Under the pieces are notes generated by a model. It did not search any database, had not been told where the DNA came from, and saw only the letters and a list, made by a program, of their open reading frames with translations. A program made the position numbers and the translations under genes. DNA of 64,000 nt from Aquabacterium sp029268225 (GTDB lineage: Bacteria > Pseudomonadota > Gammaproteobacteria > Burkholderiales > Burkholderiaceae_C). Shown here piece by piece: positions 61,542 through 64,000 of this stretch. Every line of letters starts with the position of its first letter. Position 1 is the first letter of the stretch. The stretch is from the NCBI RefSeq assembly GCF_037482285.1, contig NZ_JBBEYB010000009.1:1-64000 (forward strand), read 5' to 3'.

Positions 61542-62852
61542 ATGCAAAAAACCGCGCTGAACATCGCAGCTGCGCTCGCTCTGGCCACCTTCGGTGCCAG
61601 CACCGCTTTCGCTCAATCGACCCTGACCCTGTACGGCAACCTCGATGTTGCTGTCGATAACGTTCGCAAAGGTCAAGGTAATGTAGTTAGCGCACCTGGA
61701 AATTTGTTCATGAATCCTGCGTACGCGCCGAGTTTTGTGAACAAATCCAATACGACCCGGGTTACCTCAAGTGTGTCTTCTGTTAATTCTCTTGGCGTAA
61801 AGGGAACAGAGGATCTTGGTGGTGGCTACAAGGGCAGCTTTGTACTTGAAGGCCAAATGCAGTTGGATACTGGCGCACAAAGCGGTCAAGACGGACGTAT
61901 GTGGGGGCGTCAAGCCTATCTGGGGTTGACGACACCCTTTGGTGAGGTGCGTCTGGGTCGCCAGTACGCTCCGATGTTTTACAGTTTTGCTTCCGCGACT
62001 GTTGAGGCCTTGGGCGGTGCGGACATTCAGGGTTCTGGTTTGATCGCAAACACCCTGCAAGTTCGCCAGGACAACCAAGTTAGCTATTGGCTCAAGAGTG
62101 GCGGTTTGACTGCATCTGTGTCCTATTCGCCTCAGGCTGGCGTGGACCAGAAGATCTCTTCTGCTCGTGCTTCCACTGGCACCTACACCCCGACCAGTGG
62201 TCAGATTGTTGGTGGTGCATCAGCGGGTACGGAAGCGACAAATGCCCAAGGTCGTGGTCGGACGCTGGGCTTGTTTGTAAACTACCTCGTGATGCCTGAA
62301 TTGCTGGTAAACGGTAGTTATCACCATAACAAGTTTGGTGATGCAGTGTTGCAAACGGCGACGGGTGTGCCACTCTTCAATCTTGACAAGTACTCTGCAT
62401 ACTCGCTGGCTGCCAAGTACACTGTGCCGGGTTTGGGTACACAAGTGTCCGGAATTTGGCACGCAGGCAAGTTCTCGATGGACGATGGCAGCGATGTTAA
62501 GCTGGATACAATCGCCCTGGGCGTGAAGCATCCAATCGATAATTTTTCGGTGGGCGCTCAGGTCTCCCAGTCTAAGTTTACGAATTTCACCAAGGGTAAA
62601 GACACTGCGGTGATGCTGACTGGCGACTACAACTTTTCTAAGCGGACGAAGTTGTACGTCCGTGCCGGCTATGTTAAGGACGATCGCGGTGATCTCGCCC
62701 AGACTACAGCGGCAGGCGTTCCCATCGTTGGTGGTCCTCTGCCTTTGCTGACAGGTTTGGGTTCGATTGAAACCCCGTTCTTCTCGGGTGGTGGTGCTAA
62801 CATCGATGCCACGACGCGCGTCATCGCAGTTGGTGTTCGGCATCAGTTTTGA
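61542..62852 (+). CDS. outer-membrane porin, divergent third copy
   Basis: A 436-residue porin with signal peptide MQKTALNIAAALALATFGASTAFA, mature start QSTLTLYGNLDVAVDNV, block NSLGVKGTEDLGGGYKGSFVLEG and terminal VRHQF. It has longer loops than the two neighbours. Bases after about 61670 are visibly more A/T-rich, with many T-ending codons, while the signal peptide region is like the neighbours. The ATG at 61542 follows AGGAGATTCAAG. A strong terminator follows. Confidence 0.94.
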   Translation: MQKTALNIAAALALATFGASTAFAQSTLTLYGNLDVAVDNVRKGQGNVVSAPGNLFMNPAYAPSFVNKSNTTRVTSSVSSVNSLGVKGTEDLGGGYKGSFVLEGQMQLDTGAQSGQDGRMWGRQAYLGLTTPFGEVRLGRQYAPMFYSFASATVEALGGADIQGSGLIANTLQVRQDNQVSYWLKSGGLTASVSYSPQAGVDQKISSARASTGTYTPTSGQIVGGASAGTEATNAQGRGRTLGLFVNYLVMPELLVNGSYHHNKFGDAVLQTATGVPLFNLDKYSAYSLAAKYTVPGLGTQVSGIWHAGKFSMDDGSDVKLDTIALGVKHPIDNFSVGAQVSQSKFTNFTKGKDTAVMLTGDYNFSKRTKLYVRAGYVKDDRGDLAQTTAAGVPIVGGPLPLLTGLGSIETPFFSGGGANIDATTRVIAVGVRHQF

Positions 62853-62873
62853 TTTGTTTTGCTAATCAGATCG

Positions 62874-62897
62874 AAAAACCGCCTTCGGGCGGTTTTT
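62874..62897 (+). terminator. terminator after third porin
   Basis: AAAAACCGCC-TTCG-GGCGGTTTTTTT, a strong UUCG-loop hairpin just past the stop at 62852. Confidence 0.94.
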
Positions 62898-62926
62898 TTA
62901 TTCCCGAAGCCAGATGTCATGGCGGC

Positions 62927-62949
62927 AAAAAAGCGCCCGAAGGCGCTTT
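62927..62949 (-). terminator. terminator after minus-strand porin
   Basis: On the minus strand AAAGCGCC-TTCG-GGCGC is followed by TTTTTT. It lies about 30 bp past the stop of the fourth porin. Confidence 0.92.
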
Positions 62950-62977
62950 AGGAAGATCTGCTCTGATGATGACTGGA

Positions 62978-64000
62978 TCAGAACGCGTGGATCACACCCA
63001 GAACAAGCGCCGACTGCTTCTTATCGGCCACGCCGCCGACTGCAAACATGTAAGGCGTGAAGTTCACGCCCTTTGTCCCGTTGTCGGCCATGGCGATCAT
63101 CGCGTACGTGGTCGTGCGCTTGGACAGGGCATATCGAGCCTGCAGGTTCAGCAGCGATGAATCCTGGTTGTTGTGCACATAGGTGGCAGAAACGATCGCT
63201 TGCGGGTTCACTTGGTAACCCACGCTCAGGTTGTAGCCGTGGCTTGAGGGAACCGGGATGGCAGTTGTGCCGTTTGATGCCTGTGCGCGACCCACATCTG
63301 CGTTGATGGCCGTGGTAGTTACTGTGTCCCCTTGGTCCACCTTGTACCAGCCTGCACCCAGTTTGAAGGCGCCCCAGGTGTACTGGCCGTTCACGTTGTA
63401 CCAAGTCCGCGAGGTTTCTCCGTCCAGTCCCTCGACCTGCTGAGCGGCAGCAGCCAGTCGCAAGCCTGCGGTGGTGTAGACCAGTGACGCAGCCATTTTG
63501 CGGCCAGCGCCGGAGTCGCCTGCGACTTCGCCAGGGCTGTACTGCAGGGTGGCGCGAACGCCCGACATCACGGGCGAGTAGTAGGTGATGGCGTTCTTGG
63601 TGAAGAAGTCTGCCGCGGTGCCGGTAGCTGCCGCTGCCGAAACACCAATGCTGTTGCCTGGCGTCACCACACCACCTTGGGCGTTGGCAATGGCTGGCGA
63701 CATCGTGCGGCCCAGGCGCAACTCACCGTAGCTCGCGCTGACCAGCGAAACGTTGGCTTCACGACGGAAGAAGTCAGCATTGCCAGCGCCGGTGTCGGTG
63801 CGGACATCGGACTGCAAGTTGAAGTTCACCTTCAGTCCGCCGCCAATGTCTTCGGAGCCGCGCAGGCCCCAGTAGGACGACTGCAGAGCGCTGTCGTTCA
63901 TGTAAGTGGCAGACTTACCGGCGGCATTGGCTTTGTTCACATAACCCACGCTGGCATCCAGGATGCCGTACAACGTGACAGACGACTGCGCAAACGCGCC
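62978..64000 (-). CDS. outer-membrane porin, fourth copy, N-terminus cut by window edge
   Basis: A porin on the opposite strand. It reads GAFAQSSVTLYGILDASVGYVNKAN from the right edge, so only the first part of the signal peptide and the start codon are missing. It shows SYWGLRGSEDIGGGLKVNFNLQSD, SASYGELRLGRTMSP and a terminal HAF. It is convergent with the third porin, between two back-to-back terminators. Confidence 0.95.
   Translation of the reverse strand, partial: GAFAQSSVTLYGILDASVGYVNKANAAGKSATYMNDSALQSSYWGLRGSEDIGGGLKVNFNLQSDVRTDTGAGNADFFRREANVSLVSASYGELRLGRTMSPAIANAQGGVVTPGNSIGVSAAAATGTAADFFTKNAITYYSPVMSGVRATLQYSPGEVAGDSGAGRKMAASLVYTTAGLRLAAAAQQVEGLDGETSRTWYNVNGQYTWGAFKLGAGWYKVDQGDTVTTTAINADVGRAQASNGTTAIPVPSSHGYNLSVGYQVNPQAIVSATYVHNNQDSSLLNLQARYALSKRTTTYAMIAMADNGTKGVNFTPYMFAVGGVADKKQSALVLGVIHAF

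Overview
The window is a high-GC bacterial chromosome segment from a betaproteobacterium of the order Burkholderiales, probably near the Comamonadaceae/Aquabacterium side. This rests on the OmpC-type porins (mature start QSSxTLYG), the rpsP-rimM-trmD-rplS block, the CobD/CbiB-family and TIGR02281-type protease genes, and the DmdB/DmdC-like acyl-CoA genes. The species is inferred, not proven. Gene density is high, no gap between genes exceeds 300 bases, and I see no insertion sequence, prophage or CRISPR array.

Layout. 1-2833: two tandem flagellin genes on the minus strand, the downstream one cut by the window edge; they share an exact repeat of at least 666 bp over the central domain and are preceded by two sigma-28-like promoters. 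3034-5498: dgt and aroB, then the 4.5S SRP RNA. 5525-8275: a YkgJ-type protein, a dienelactone hydrolase, a divergent PurM-like enzyme and a TM2 protein. 8502-10757: rpsP, rimM, trmD, rplS. 10854-16442: Nudix hydrolase, CobD/CbiB-like membrane protein, small unknown, rsgA, M48 protease, orn, cupin. 16524-22064: gluQ, a LysR regulator divergent from a pirin, rlmJ, two alpha/beta hydrolases. 22159-27684: TetR regulator, MscS-type channel, dnaE. 27776-33286: a four-gene minus-strand operon of acyl-CoA ligase, DUF485 protein, ActP permease and acyl-CoA dehydrogenase. 33506-40139: a tightly coupled plus-strand operon of hybrid histidine kinase, OmpR-type regulator, DUF4394 lipoprotein, exported cupredoxin and GGDEF/EAL protein. 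40195-46456: radical SAM protein under a perfect SOS box, argG with histone-H1-like tails, ppnP, murB, yajQ, aspartic protease, pseudouridine synthase. 46522-53273: second GGDEF/EAL protein, ribF, ileS, lspA. 53364-58869: aminotransferase, DUF2189 membrane protein, rhomboid, tRNA-Leu(CAA), cysM, tusA-like gene, ruvB. 59095-64000: four porin genes, the last cut by the window edge.

How it works together. Most of the window is housekeeping: translation, cell wall, DNA replication and repair, amino acid synthesis. The accessory themes are motility (flagellins), outer-membrane permeability (porin array), c-di-GMP signalling (two GGDEF/EAL proteins, one in an operon with a two-component system and a copper-type protein) and fatty or short-chain acid use. 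The best leads are the kinase-cupredoxin-c-di-GMP operon, the SOS-controlled radical SAM gene, the lysine/alanine/proline tails on argininosuccinate synthase, the exact central repeat shared by the flagellins, and an alpha/beta hydrolase lacking its nucleophile serine.
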